Positions 43,069 through 49,369 of a stretch of DNA of 49,369 nucleotides are shown piece after piece (within the stretch, counting starts at the first letter, position 1; each line of letters begins with the position of its first letter). Where the stretch lies: contig JAEYQK010000095.1 of the NCBI GenBank assembly GCA_023410055.1, forward strand, positions 1-49,369. The letters run 5' to 3'. Source of the DNA: Acidobacteriota bacterium. GTDB taxonomy: Bacteria; Acidobacteriota; Terriglobia; Terriglobales; Acidobacteriaceae. Position numbers and translations under genes: made by a program. Below the pieces are notes generated by a model. It was not told where the DNA came from. It worked only from the letters and a program-made list of their open reading frames with translations, and did not search any database.

Positions 43069-44121
43069 ATGGACGACAACGCGCCCGATAACAACAACGT
43101 GATTAACGAGCAGATCAGGCAGACTGATCTCTCCAGCCCTGAAGTCTACGCCGGGCCTGAGGTGATGCCTTCTATCAACCTGCGTGCGGCGGACCGTCCG
43201 CTGTGGACCGGCTGGGACGTGCTGTTGATCTTGGTTATTACCATAGCCGTTGTCTTCTTTCTGAGCATCATCGCGCTGGTCGGGGCTATTGTTCTCCAGG
43301 GTGCTTCGGCTAAAGTCGGCGACTCAATGAAGGATCCTCGAATCATCATCCCAGTGCAGACGGTTGCGTATCTGTTCGTCTTCTGGTGCATGGTGATGAT
43401 GGTAAAGCGTGGAGAGCCGATTTCGTTTTGGCGCGCTATCAGTTGGAAATGGCCAAAGCGTTGGTTCGTCTTTCTGGGCGGGGGCATGGCGCTCACACTC
43501 GTCATCCCGATTCTCTCCAAACTGCTGACCATACCGAAGCAGCTTCCTATCGACGAGATGATGAAGACGACGACGAACGCGTACATCATCACGGCCTTCG
43601 GTATCCTTGTCGCCCCTTTGCTGGAAGAACTCTTCTTCAGGGGAATGCTGTATCCGCTTGCGTGCGAGCGTGTTTTGACGGTTGTAGGTGCGATCACTCT
43701 GGAAATTTTGTTGCTGTTGCCAGCAGTGGTAAAGCACCCTCGGTCGGGATGGCTGGTGCTTGTTCTGGCACTCTTGCTGTTCAACATTTTCTTGATTGGC
43801 CTGCGCGTGAGTGGCCGGCATACAAAATGGTTTCGCCCCGGTAATCCAACAACGGTTGGTAAGTATATAGGTCTGGGCGTGACGGCGTTCGGCTTCGCGA
43901 TGATTCACGGTTCGCAGCTCGCTTCCGCTTTTGGGCCGCTGCTGATTCTGCTGATTGTTGGTCTCGTGCTGACGGGAGTGCGGGCGAAGACGGGATCCGT
44001 GGCTGCAAGCGTTTTGATGCACATCGGCTACAACGCCACGTTGTTTACGGTTCTGTGGTTCCTGACGGACCGTTTTCGGCATATGGAAAAAGCTGCGGGC
44101 ATGATGATCTTGGGACGATAG
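43069..44121 (+). CDS. CPBP-family intramembrane metalloprotease
   Basis: 350 residues from ATG 43069 (MDDNAPDNNN); an upstream in-frame reading would add 22 unlikely residues. A polar N-terminus (1-45) precedes about eight membrane helices. The CPBP (Abi/CaaX protease) motifs are all there: EELFFRG (motif 1, EExxxR type), FGFAMIHG (motif 2, FxxxH) and HIGYNAT (motif 3, HxxxN), so zinc binding and catalysis are likely. Members cut near the membrane, for example prenylated-protein processing in Rce1, or confer bacteriocin immunity in some bacteria; the substrate here is unknown. Lies between uvrA and pyrE on the same strand. Confidence 0.88.
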   Translation: MDDNAPDNNNVINEQIRQTDLSSPEVYAGPEVMPSINLRAADRPLWTGWDVLLILVITIAVVFFLSIIALVGAIVLQGASAKVGDSMKDPRIIIPVQTVAYLFVFWCMVMMVKRGEPISFWRAISWKWPKRWFVFLGGGMALTLVIPILSKLLTIPKQLPIDEMMKTTTNAYIITAFGILVAPLLEELFFRGMLYPLACERVLTVVGAITLEILLLLPAVVKHPRSGWLVLVLALLLFNIFLIGLRVSGRHTKWFRPGNPTTVGKYIGLGVTAFGFAMIHGSQLASAFGPLLILLIVGLVLTGVRAKTGSVAASVLMHIGYNATLFTVLWFLTDRFRHMEKAAGMMILGR

Positions 44122-44154
44122 TTCCCGTCGCGCTCTTCTGGTACGCTATGGCGT

Positions 44155-44751
44155 ATGGCAAGTTCTCACGAACAGCTGCTTTCAATCATCGCCAGAAAGT
44201 CATTCAGACTTGGGCAGTTCAAACTTTCCTCCGGCGGCACCAGCGATTACTACATTGATTGCCGCGTAACCACCCTCGACGCGCGTGGCGCAAAGCTCGT
44301 GGGCGAGGTGTTTCTGCACGAGATTCAGCAGAGGGGCTGGAAGCCGCAGGCCATCGGCGGCATGACCATGGGCGCCGATCCAATTGCCGTATCGGTCGCA
44401 ATTGCCAGCGGAGATATTCAGGCTTTCCTGGTGCGCAAGGCCGAGAAGCAGCATGGCACCGGTCAGCGGATCGAGGGTTTCCGGGAAAAGAACGCCAAGG
44501 TCGTCATCGTGGACGACGTGTGCACGACCGGAGCGTCGACTGTTCAGGCGATTGAAGCCGCGCGCGAGGCTGGGTTTGAGATTGTTGGCGTGATGTGCCT
44601 CGTGGAGCGGACGGAGGCCGATGGGCGTCCGGCTGTGGAGAAGGCTGCGGCGCCTGCGCCGTTTGTGAGCGTCTTTACAGATATCGATGTTCGTGAAGAG
44701 CACATCAAACAGAAAGCCGCAGCGGCAGAGCCGCCGATGTTCGCGGTCTAG
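44155..44751 (+). CDS. pyrE: Orotate phosphoribosyltransferase
   Basis: 198 residues, usual for the family. The PRPP-binding motif is VVIVDDVCTTGAST (about residues 117-130), the catalytic loop region is LVRKAEKQHGTGQRIEG (about 88-104), and the orotate-binding start is FKLSSGGTSDYYIDCR (about 22-37). It couples orotate to PRPP to give OMP in pyrimidine synthesis. No other pyr gene is adjacent. It begins 33 bases after the CPBP gene and is followed 31 bases later by a VOC gene on the same strand, so they may be co-transcribed. Confidence 0.95.
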   Translation: MASSHEQLLSIIARKSFRLGQFKLSSGGTSDYYIDCRVTTLDARGAKLVGEVFLHEIQQRGWKPQAIGGMTMGADPIAVSVAIASGDIQAFLVRKAEKQHGTGQRIEGFREKNAKVVIVDDVCTTGASTVQAIEAAREAGFEIVGVMCLVERTEADGRPAVEKAAAPAPFVSVFTDIDVREEHIKQKAAAAEPPMFAV

Positions 44752-44782
44752 CGAGTTGAGTTCAACCGAAGGAGGGATGCAA

Positions 44783-45136
44783 ATGATCGGGAAACTTGGT
44801 TTCTTCATGGTCGTTGTAAAAGACATGAACCGTAGCATCGCTTTCTACCGTGACGTACTCGGGCTCAAACTGACTTTTCAATCGGACACGTGGAGCGCGC
44901 TCGACGCGGGCAACGTAAAGGTCGGTCTGCATGCCGAGAGTGAACACCTCAAGGTGCATCCGACGGAAGCGGCGCAGTGCGGCTTCTACGTGGACGACAT
45001 TCAGAAAACCGTGGCTGAACTAAAGGGAAAGGGCGTCCACATCCTGATGCCGCCGAAAAAGGAAGACTTCGGATGGCTGGCAGTATTTCAGGACGTTGAC
45101 GGCTATCACCTTCAGCTTTGCCAGATGAACAAATAA
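44783..45136 (+). CDS. Glyoxalase/VOC-superfamily protein
   Basis: 117 residues from ATG 44783; GGAGG at 44771-44775 is seven bases away, whereas the ATG at 44777 is too close. A single VOC domain of two beta-alpha-beta modules is seen: FFMVVVKDMNRSIAFYRDVLGL in the first half, and CGFYVDDIQKTVAELKGKGV with FQDVDGYHLQLCQ in the second. The terminal Glu of true glyoxalase I is replaced here (DVDGYHLQL has Gln), and the first-half metal ligand is not clear, so activity may be lyase, dioxygenase-like or binding only. A palindromic repeat follows. Confidence 0.85.
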   Translation: MIGKLGFFMVVVKDMNRSIAFYRDVLGLKLTFQSDTWSALDAGNVKVGLHAESEHLKVHPTEAAQCGFYVDDIQKTVAELKGKGVHILMPPKKEDFGWLAVFQDVDGYHLQLCQMNK

Positions 45137-45144
45137 AAATGATC

Positions 45145-45178
45145 AGTGGTGCCCCAGGTTCGCGAAGCCAACCTGGGG
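45145..45178. repeat. Interspersed palindromic repeat, full copy
   Basis: Left flank AGTGGTGC, then CCCCAGGTT (45152-45160) pairing with AACCTGGGG (45170-45178) around CGCGAAGCC, nine perfect pairs. Bases 45145-45165 match, in inverted order, 20 of 21 bases at 46210-46230. It may also end the VOC transcript. Confidence 0.75.
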
Positions 45179-45191
45179 ATGTCCCGTCCAC

Positions 45192-45677
45192 ATGCTAATG
45201 AATTCCAAACTCAAGTTCCGATTGGCGAACGCAGCCGACATTTCCGCGATCATCTCGGTGGTGAACGCTGCGTTCGCCGTTGAGCAGTTTCTGGAAGGTA
45301 CGCGGACTGATCCTGAACGCATGGAACACCTCATGAGCGAGGGACAGTTCCTGGTCGGCGAAGATGAGTCCGGACGCATCGTGGCTTCCGCGTATTCGCA
45401 ACTGCGTGGAGATCGTGGATACCTGGGCATGCTGGCTATCCATCCCTCGCGGCAGGGCAGTGGTCTGGGGCGACCGCTGATAGAGTTCGGCGAGAAGTAC
45501 CTGCGCCAGCATGGATGCAAGTTTGCCGATCTGACCGTGCTCAGCCTGCGCACGGAGTTGCCGCCGATTTATCGCCACTGGGGATACACCGAGATAGGGA
45601 CCGACGAATTTCATCCTTCACAGCCATTAAAACCCGGCTTCGAGTGCCATTGCATCAACATGGCCAAGCCGCTCTGA
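45192..45677 (+). CDS. GNAT-family N-acetyltransferase
   Basis: 161 residues (MLMNSKLKFR; a second ATG six bases on is also possible). The GNAT fold is clear: FRLANAADISAIISVVNAAF at the start, YLGMLAIHPSRQGSGLGRPLI as the acetyl-CoA pyrophosphate-binding motif A (RQGSGLG), and LPPIYRHWGYTEIGT as motif B. It transfers an acetyl group to an unknown amine. The stop (45675-45677) overlaps the ATG of the next gene in TGATG, so the two are translated together. Confidence 0.88.
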   Translation: MLMNSKLKFRLANAADISAIISVVNAAFAVEQFLEGTRTDPERMEHLMSEGQFLVGEDESGRIVASAYSQLRGDRGYLGMLAIHPSRQGSGLGRPLIEFGEKYLRQHGCKFADLTVLSLRTELPPIYRHWGYTEIGTDEFHPSQPLKPGFECHCINMAKPL

Positions 45678-46201
45678 TGGAGCGTCTCCCGTATCAACTG
45701 ACGACCTTGGGTCAAGCCTATGAAGGCCTGCAACTGCCCGTAGCCGTGCTGCTCGACAACGTGCGCAGCATGTACAACGTTGGCGCGTTCTTCAGGACCG
45801 CCGATGGCATCGGGATCGAGAAGCTGTATCTCTGCGGTATCACGGCGTATCCGCCGAAGAAGGCCATTTCAAAAACCGCGCTCGGGGCCGAAGAGCATGT
45901 GGAGTGGGAGCACAGTTGGGACGGTCCGGCGATGATTAACGGCCTGCGTGCGCGAGGATACGAGATCACAGCGATCGAAACCAGCTTGCACTCGGTCGAT
46001 CTCTTTGATTGGAAGCCGAACTTCCCAGTGTGCGTGATGTTTGGCCATGAAGTTGACGGCATTCGCCCCGAGATGTTGGCGCTCGCCGATACGCATGTGC
46101 GCATTCCGATGCTGGGCCAGAAGCACTCGCTTAACGTCGCGACGGCGGGCGGCGTGGTCATGTACGAATTGTTGAGGAAATATCGGGGGATGTGCCGGTG
46201 A
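45677..46201 (+). CDS. SpoU/TrmH-family RNA 2'-O-methyltransferase
   Basis: 174 residues from the ATG at 45677 that overlaps the GNAT stop; the longer in-frame reading from 45515 lies over the GNAT gene and is rejected. SpoU motifs are complete: motif 1 DNVRSMYNVGAFFRTADG (catalytic Arg), motif 2 VCVMFGHEVDGI, and motif 3 IPMLGQKHSLNVATAGGVVMYELLR, which form the trefoil-knot SAM site. It should methylate ribose in tRNA or rRNA. No N-terminal substrate-recognition extension, so it resembles the short TrmL/TrmH type. The target base cannot be named. Confidence 0.88.
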   Translation: MERLPYQLTTLGQAYEGLQLPVAVLLDNVRSMYNVGAFFRTADGIGIEKLYLCGITAYPPKKAISKTALGAEEHVEWEHSWDGPAMINGLRARGYEITAIETSLHSVDLFDWKPNFPVCVMFGHEVDGIRPEMLALADTHVRIPMLGQKHSLNVATAGGVVMYELLRKYRGMCR

Positions 46202-46209
46202 CGAATCCC

Positions 46210-46230
46210 TCGCGAACGTGGGGCACCACT
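46210..46230. repeat. Interspersed palindromic repeat, half copy
   Basis: TCGCGAACGTGGGGCACCAC and the next T: the inverted match to 45145-45165 with a single difference. The other half of the hairpin is missing, so it is a truncated copy between the methyltransferase and mtnA genes. Confidence 0.7.
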
Positions 46231-46308
46231 GTTGCGGTGCTACAACTTCTCACTAAGAATCAAAGCTGATAGCCTGTAGTTTCGAAATTCAAAACTCGGA
46301 ATTCACAA

Positions 46309-47346
46309 TTGCTTAAGACACTGGAATGGACAGATGCGGGTGTACGCTTCATTGATCAGACGAAGCTGCCCACGGAAGAAACCTACGTTGACTGCGCTAC
46401 TTATGAAGAGGTAGCGACGGCGATCCGCGACATGATCGTACGCGGCGCCCCGGCGATTGGCGTGGCGGCCGCCATGGGCGTTGCTCTCGGCGTAAAGAAT
46501 TCGCAGGCGCAGCACGTTGCGGAATTGCGGCGCGAGTTCAACGAAATCTGCGAGTTGATAGCAGCAACGCGTCCGACGGCGGTCAACTTGTTCTGGGCCG
46601 TCAAGCGCATGAAGGACAAGTTCGACACATTGGTCGACTCTCCTGTTCCTCAGATCAAGCAGGCCATGATCGCCGAAGCGCAGAAGATGTACGTTGAGGA
46701 CATCGCGGCGAACGAGGCCATGGGACGTCACGGCGCGACGCTGATGCCCGCGAGCGGCGGCGTGCTCACGCATTGCAACGCCGGAGCGCTCGCGACCTGT
46801 GGATACGGCACGGCGCTGGGCGTCATTCGCGCGGCAGTAGAAGCAGGGAAGAAGATTCAGGTTTTTGCCGACGAGACGCGTCCGTTCCTGCAAGGCGCGC
46901 GTCTGACTGCCTGGGAGTTGTGCAAGGACGGCATCGACACGACACTCATCTCCGACAACATGGCCGGATGGATGATGCACAACGGCAAGATTCAGGCCGT
47001 TGTGGTGGGAGCTGACCGTATTGCCGCCAACGGCGATGCAGCAAACAAGATCGGCACGTACTCGGTCGCAATTCTCGCGAAGGAGCACGGAATTCCGTTC
47101 TATGTTGCTGCCCCGTTCTCCACCGTTGATATGCAAACGCCAGACGGTTCCAAGATTCCGATCGAACAGCGTTCGTCCAAAGAAGTCACGCACTTGGCGG
47201 GAAAGCAGATTGCTCCAGACGGAGTGAAGGTGCAGAACCCAGCATTCGACGTGACTCCGGCGAAGTACATCGCGGCGATCATCACGGAGCGTGGTATTGC
47301 CAAGGCGCCGTTTGGGGAGTCGTTGAAGGCGCTGGCGAAACTATAG
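46309..47346 (+). CDS. mtnA: Methylthioribose-1-phosphate isomerase
   Basis: 345 residues, the family's usual length, reading from a TTG at 46309; no ATG is available at the conserved N-terminus (LKTLEW). Motifs are IVRGAPAIGVAAAMG (near residue 45), the catalytic Cys in LTHCNAGALAT (near 157), and the catalytic Asp in VVGADRIAANGDAANKIGTY (near 237), with SKIPIEQRSSKEVTH later. It converts methylthioribose-1-phosphate to the ribulose form in the methionine salvage (MTA) pathway. No other salvage gene lies in the window. A perfect hairpin between it and the convergent Rieske gene ends it. Confidence 0.94.
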   Translation: MLKTLEWTDAGVRFIDQTKLPTEETYVDCATYEEVATAIRDMIVRGAPAIGVAAAMGVALGVKNSQAQHVAELRREFNEICELIAATRPTAVNLFWAVKRMKDKFDTLVDSPVPQIKQAMIAEAQKMYVEDIAANEAMGRHGATLMPASGGVLTHCNAGALATCGYGTALGVIRAAVEAGKKIQVFADETRPFLQGARLTAWELCKDGIDTTLISDNMAGWMMHNGKIQAVVVGADRIAANGDAANKIGTYSVAILAKEHGIPFYVAAPFSTVDMQTPDGSKIPIEQRSSKEVTHLAGKQIAPDGVKVQNPAFDVTPAKYIAAIITERGIAKAPFGESLKALAKL

Positions 47347-47378
47347 TTCCTAGAGACTTCCAGTCAGAGAATCACAAG

Positions 47379-47400
47379 GGCGGAGTCACCCGACTCCGCC
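47379..47400. terminator. Bidirectional hairpin between mtnA and the Rieske gene
   Basis: GGCGGAGT (47379-47386) pairs with ACTCCGCC (47393-47400) around CACCCG. It touches the stop of the minus-strand Rieske gene and lies 32 bases after mtnA. T-runs are short. Confidence 0.7.
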
Positions 47401-48423
47401 TTAGCCGTTTGTGCCCGTGCGAGGTTCCGAGTAATCTGCAATGGGTTGCACTGGTGCGGGCTCGGCCTGCCGTTTACGGTACTCGATCGTGCGCACCTCA
47501 ATCTTCCCGTCACGAATTCGAGTTTCGAGGCATGTTTGCGGATGCACGGCTGGGCCGTCAACTACGTGTCCATCGCGAATCGAGAATCGCGATCCATGCC
47601 AGGGGCACTGGATGATGTCGCCGTCTAGCTTGCCCTCCGAAAGCGGTCCCCCAAGATGAGCGCAATTCTCCGCCAACGCGAATACCTGATCTCCACGCCT
47701 TACCAACAGAATCGGACTTTGCTCATGCATCACGCGCGTGGGCACGCCGTCAGAAAGCTCGGATTCGTCTGCAACCGCTGCGAATTCCTTCGGGTACGCG
47801 TGCTCGGAGCTGTGATCGACGCCGATTCGCTGTTCGTAAACGAGACTGCCGCCCAGTTGCGCTGCCAGGGCTGACGCAAGATAGCCCGCAACGGCCAGCG
47901 TTCGTCGAGCCGCCCGTGACGGCCGCTTGCGAGCAACAAGCGAACTGGTGAACAGGGCCACGCTGGTGATGTTCAGAGCGGCATGCACAACGCCGATGCG
48001 CCTGGCGGGAGGATCGGTGTCCTGCCAGTCGGTAAGGCCAGTCACGGCGGCCCCAAGTGCCCCAACCAGTCCAAAGGCGATTGAGGCGTCGGCAGCTTTG
48101 GCGAATGATTCGTCGCCCGTGGCGGCGTCAATAACGTCAAAAACCAACGCAGTGGTCCATGCGCCGATCGGGATGTCCGTGAGGATTACATGGAGAGGAT
48201 GGCCGACCCAGGTCCCGTGCAAGAAGTTCTTAGCTTTCTGCCCCGACGCGCCGCCGGCGTGGAAGAGCTTATGGATAGCGGATTGTAGAGTTTCTTCGAT
48301 TGGCTTTAGCCAGTCCTGTCGCGCAACTCCCCGAGCTAGCCGTTGGGATCCCACATGCCCTCCTGCGTCTTGAGAATTTGGTGATTGGGATGGCGGCGCG
48401 AGGCGGCAGGATGGTACTCGCAC
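47401..48423 (-). CDS. DUF2231 membrane domain fused to a Rieske [2Fe-2S] domain
   Basis: 340 residues if started at 48423; an in-frame GTG at 48354 with GGAGG four bases before it is an alternative, because the first 23 residues look non-conserved. Residues about 65-205 are a DUF2231-type membrane domain with four helices (GHPLHVILTDIPIGAWTTALVFDVIDA, later ALNITSVALFTSSLV and TLAVAGYLASALAAQLGG). Residues about 235-325 are a Rieske domain with cluster ligands in CAHLGGPL (C-x-H) and CPWHGSRF (C-x2-H). The ligand set is complete, so a 2Fe-2S cluster should form. It probably passes electrons to or from a membrane partner; which is unknown. Confidence 0.85.
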   Translation of the reverse strand: MRVPSCRLAPPSQSPNSQDAGGHVGSQRLARGVARQDWLKPIEETLQSAIHKLFHAGGASGQKAKNFLHGTWVGHPLHVILTDIPIGAWTTALVFDVIDAATGDESFAKAADASIAFGLVGALGAAVTGLTDWQDTDPPARRIGVVHAALNITSVALFTSSLVARKRPSRAARRTLAVAGYLASALAAQLGGSLVYEQRIGVDHSSEHAYPKEFAAVADESELSDGVPTRVMHEQSPILLVRRGDQVFALAENCAHLGGPLSEGKLDGDIIQCPWHGSRFSIRDGHVVDGPAVHPQTCLETRIRDGKIEVRTIEYRKRQAEPAPVQPIADYSEPRTGTNG

Positions 48424-48463
48424 CCACGGAATCCGCGTGCTCAGCCGGTCTCGAATCGCGGAA

Positions 48464-48510
48464 GGTTACCTTCTTCCCCGGAAGTAACCGAGTGGGCACC
48501 CAAGGTAACC
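48464..48510. promoter_or_regulatory. Three phased GTAACC boxes before the PqqD-like gene
   Basis: GGTTACC (48464-48470, inverted), AGTAACC (48483-48489) and GGTAACC (48504-48510), with centres 19 and 21 bases apart. The first sits in the near-palindrome AAGGTTACCTT. Spacing close to two helical turns suggests sites for a regulator acting on the gene pair to the right. Confidence 0.45.
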
Positions 48511-48577
48511 AATTAGTCCCGTTTTGGGCCAGTTTTTACTTTCTATTTAGTAATGAATGAGGCGAGAATGTGAGTAG

Positions 48578-48877
48578 ATGCTAGACCGTGACAGGTTTAT
48601 GAGGGCCAGCGAGGTAGTTAGCCGCCTCGTCGAAGGCGAGGTGCTGATCGTGCCTGTTAGGGGCAAGGTCGGCGACTTGGCCTCCATATATGCCCTTAGT
48701 GGCGTGGGGGCCACGATTTGGGAGGCATTGGTCAGCCCGAGAAGCTTTCAAGAGCTACTGGAGTTGATCGTCAGCGAGTACGAGGTTACGCCAGACCAAG
48801 CAAGGGCCGACTTGGAGAAGTTCTTGTCGGAGATGATTGCTGCCGGCCTATGCGTGCCAGCAAGCGACACCAAGTAG
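48578..48877 (+). CDS. PqqD-family peptide-recognition protein (RiPP chaperone)
   Basis: 99 residues from ATG 48578; the ribosome-binding site is weak (GAGG about 12 bases away). The layout fits PqqD (RiPP recognition element): a beta-hairpin at about 8-45, YALSGVGATIWEAL, then helices LLELIVSEYEV and DQARADLEKFLSEMIAAGLC. Such winged-helix domains bind the leader of a precursor peptide and present it to a radical SAM enzyme. Here a radical SAM gene starts 69 bases downstream on the same strand. No pqqA-like precursor is seen upstream in 48424-48577. It is not part of a PQQ operon in view. Confidence 0.85.
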   Translation: MLDRDRFMRASEVVSRLVEGEVLIVPVRGKVGDLASIYALSGVGATIWEALVSPRSFQELLELIVSEYEVTPDQARADLEKFLSEMIAAGLCVPASDTK

Positions 48878-48946
48878 GGACACTTGCTGCTGGAGGCGGT
48901 TGATAAAGCGCGATTCCGACGATGAGTTATCTTTCGGGGACACAGT

Positions 48947-49369
48947 ATGGGACTCAAAACATACGGAGACTTCAGCCGCTCGATTCACGAGCGCTTCGAA
49001 GGGAAGCGAGCCGCGCTGGAGGTGTCTCTCGAACTCACGCATCGCTGTCCGCTTGGCTGTCGGCACTGCTACAACAATCTTCCGGCAGGAGATTCCTCGG
49101 CAACTCAAGAGTTGACCACAGACGAGTACTTCAGAGTGCTCGACGAAATCGCCGACCTGGGTTGCTTGTGGTTGCTTTTTACGGGTGGCGAGATACTCCT
49201 GAGGAAAGATTTCATCGAGATATACACGTATGCCAAAAACAAGGGCTTCCTGATAACCCTTTTCACGAATGGCATATTGATCAACGAGAAGATCGCCGAT
49301 CACCTGCTCGAATACCCGCCTTTTGCGATTGAGATCACTCTTTACGGCCGGACCAAAGAGACCTATGAG
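48947..49369 (+). CDS. Radical SAM enzyme, probable peptide maturase, N-terminal part
   Basis: Partial gene: ATG 48947 with GGGGA about six bases upstream, open to the right edge (141 residues seen). The [4Fe-4S]/SAM motif C-x3-C-x2-C is CPLGCRHC at about residues 34-41, followed by the SAM-contact loop FTGGEILLRKDF and the TLFTNGILI strand, as in the PqqE/AlbA/mycofactocin-type maturases. Whether a C-terminal SPASM domain follows cannot be seen. Next to a PqqD-like gene, it likely modifies a ribosomal peptide (inference). The final visible segment EITLYGRTKETYE is typical of this subgroup (recollection). Confidence 0.85.
   Translation, partial: MGLKTYGDFSRSIHERFEGKRAALEVSLELTHRCPLGCRHCYNNLPAGDSSATQELTTDEYFRVLDEIADLGCLWLLFTGGEILLRKDFIEIYTYAKNKGFLITLFTNGILINEKIADHLLEYPPFAIEITLYGRTKETYE

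Noticed and set aside
46309..46320. Possible frame error at the mtnA start, because no ATG is present
   Set aside because: The TTG stands exactly at the conserved N-terminus and the rest of the frame is intact; TTG starts are seen elsewhere in this window with good ribosome-binding sites.

Overview
The window looks like a piece of an Acidobacteriota chromosome, most likely class Terriglobia and close to Koribacter-type genomes. This is inferred from remembered family resemblance and genome style, not from a search. Pointers are the moderately high GC, many secreted peptidases, paralogous M1-like peptidases, a Tat-exported ferritin-like protein, a giant multi-PAS hybrid kinase, and many short hairpin repeats between genes. 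There is no rRNA operon, prophage, integrase, transposase or CRISPR array. One tRNA gene (Arg, anticodon TCG) is present. Almost everything reads as ordinary chromosome.

Layout. 1-4.4 kb: the tail of a polysaccharide-export (SLBB) protein, a GT-C-type membrane glycosyltransferase and a secreted M1-like metallopeptidase. 4.5-8.5 kb: tRNA-Arg, a repeat-bearing spacer, a patatin-like phospholipase with a cyclic-nucleotide-binding-like domain, a small membrane protein and a TudS-related desulfidase. 8.7-13.3 kb: lactate permease, HAD phosphatase and transketolase (carbon metabolism). 13.7-20.7 kb: hybrid histidine kinase, DUF2721 protein, rhomboid-TPR protease, lipocalin and a zinc-ribbon protein. 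20.8-27.6 kb: ferritin-like protein, adenosine-specific kinase, a small Cys-rich protein, tryptophanase, two small conserved proteins, S10 carboxypeptidase and an NAD(P)-binding protein. 27.7-34.5 kb: a TPR protein, a second M1-like peptidase, a gluzincin metallopeptidase and a small membrane protein. 34.5-40.1 kb: a SpoIIE-type phosphatase divergent from a single-domain response regulator, two secreted proteins of unknown function, a 57-residue membrane protein and a conserved hypothetical. 40.2-47.3 kb: uvrA, CPBP protease, pyrE, a VOC protein, GNAT, an SpoU methyltransferase and mtnA. 47.4-49.4 kb: a DUF2231-Rieske protein, then a PqqD-like protein and the start of a radical SAM enzyme that runs off the end.

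Most genes are single transcription units or pairs; convergent pairs are usually separated by a perfect hairpin. The only tight coupling is GNAT/SpoU methyltransferase (TGATG overlap). The PqqD-radical SAM pair at the right edge is the best candidate for a little-described system: it has the layout of a ribosomal-peptide (RiPP) maturation locus, with three evenly spaced GTAACC boxes upstream, but its precursor and later genes lie outside the window.

Other points worth attention are two M1-like peptidases lacking the GAMEN exopeptidase motif, a hybrid kinase whose N-terminal receiver has lost its phospho-acceptor Asp, a family of 8-bp-period tandem repeats at three loci, several interspersed hairpin families (one of which appears to have added the C-terminal tail of the HAD phosphatase), two dyads in the phosphatase/response-regulator promoter region, and a previously easy-to-miss 57-codon membrane gene with its own terminator.
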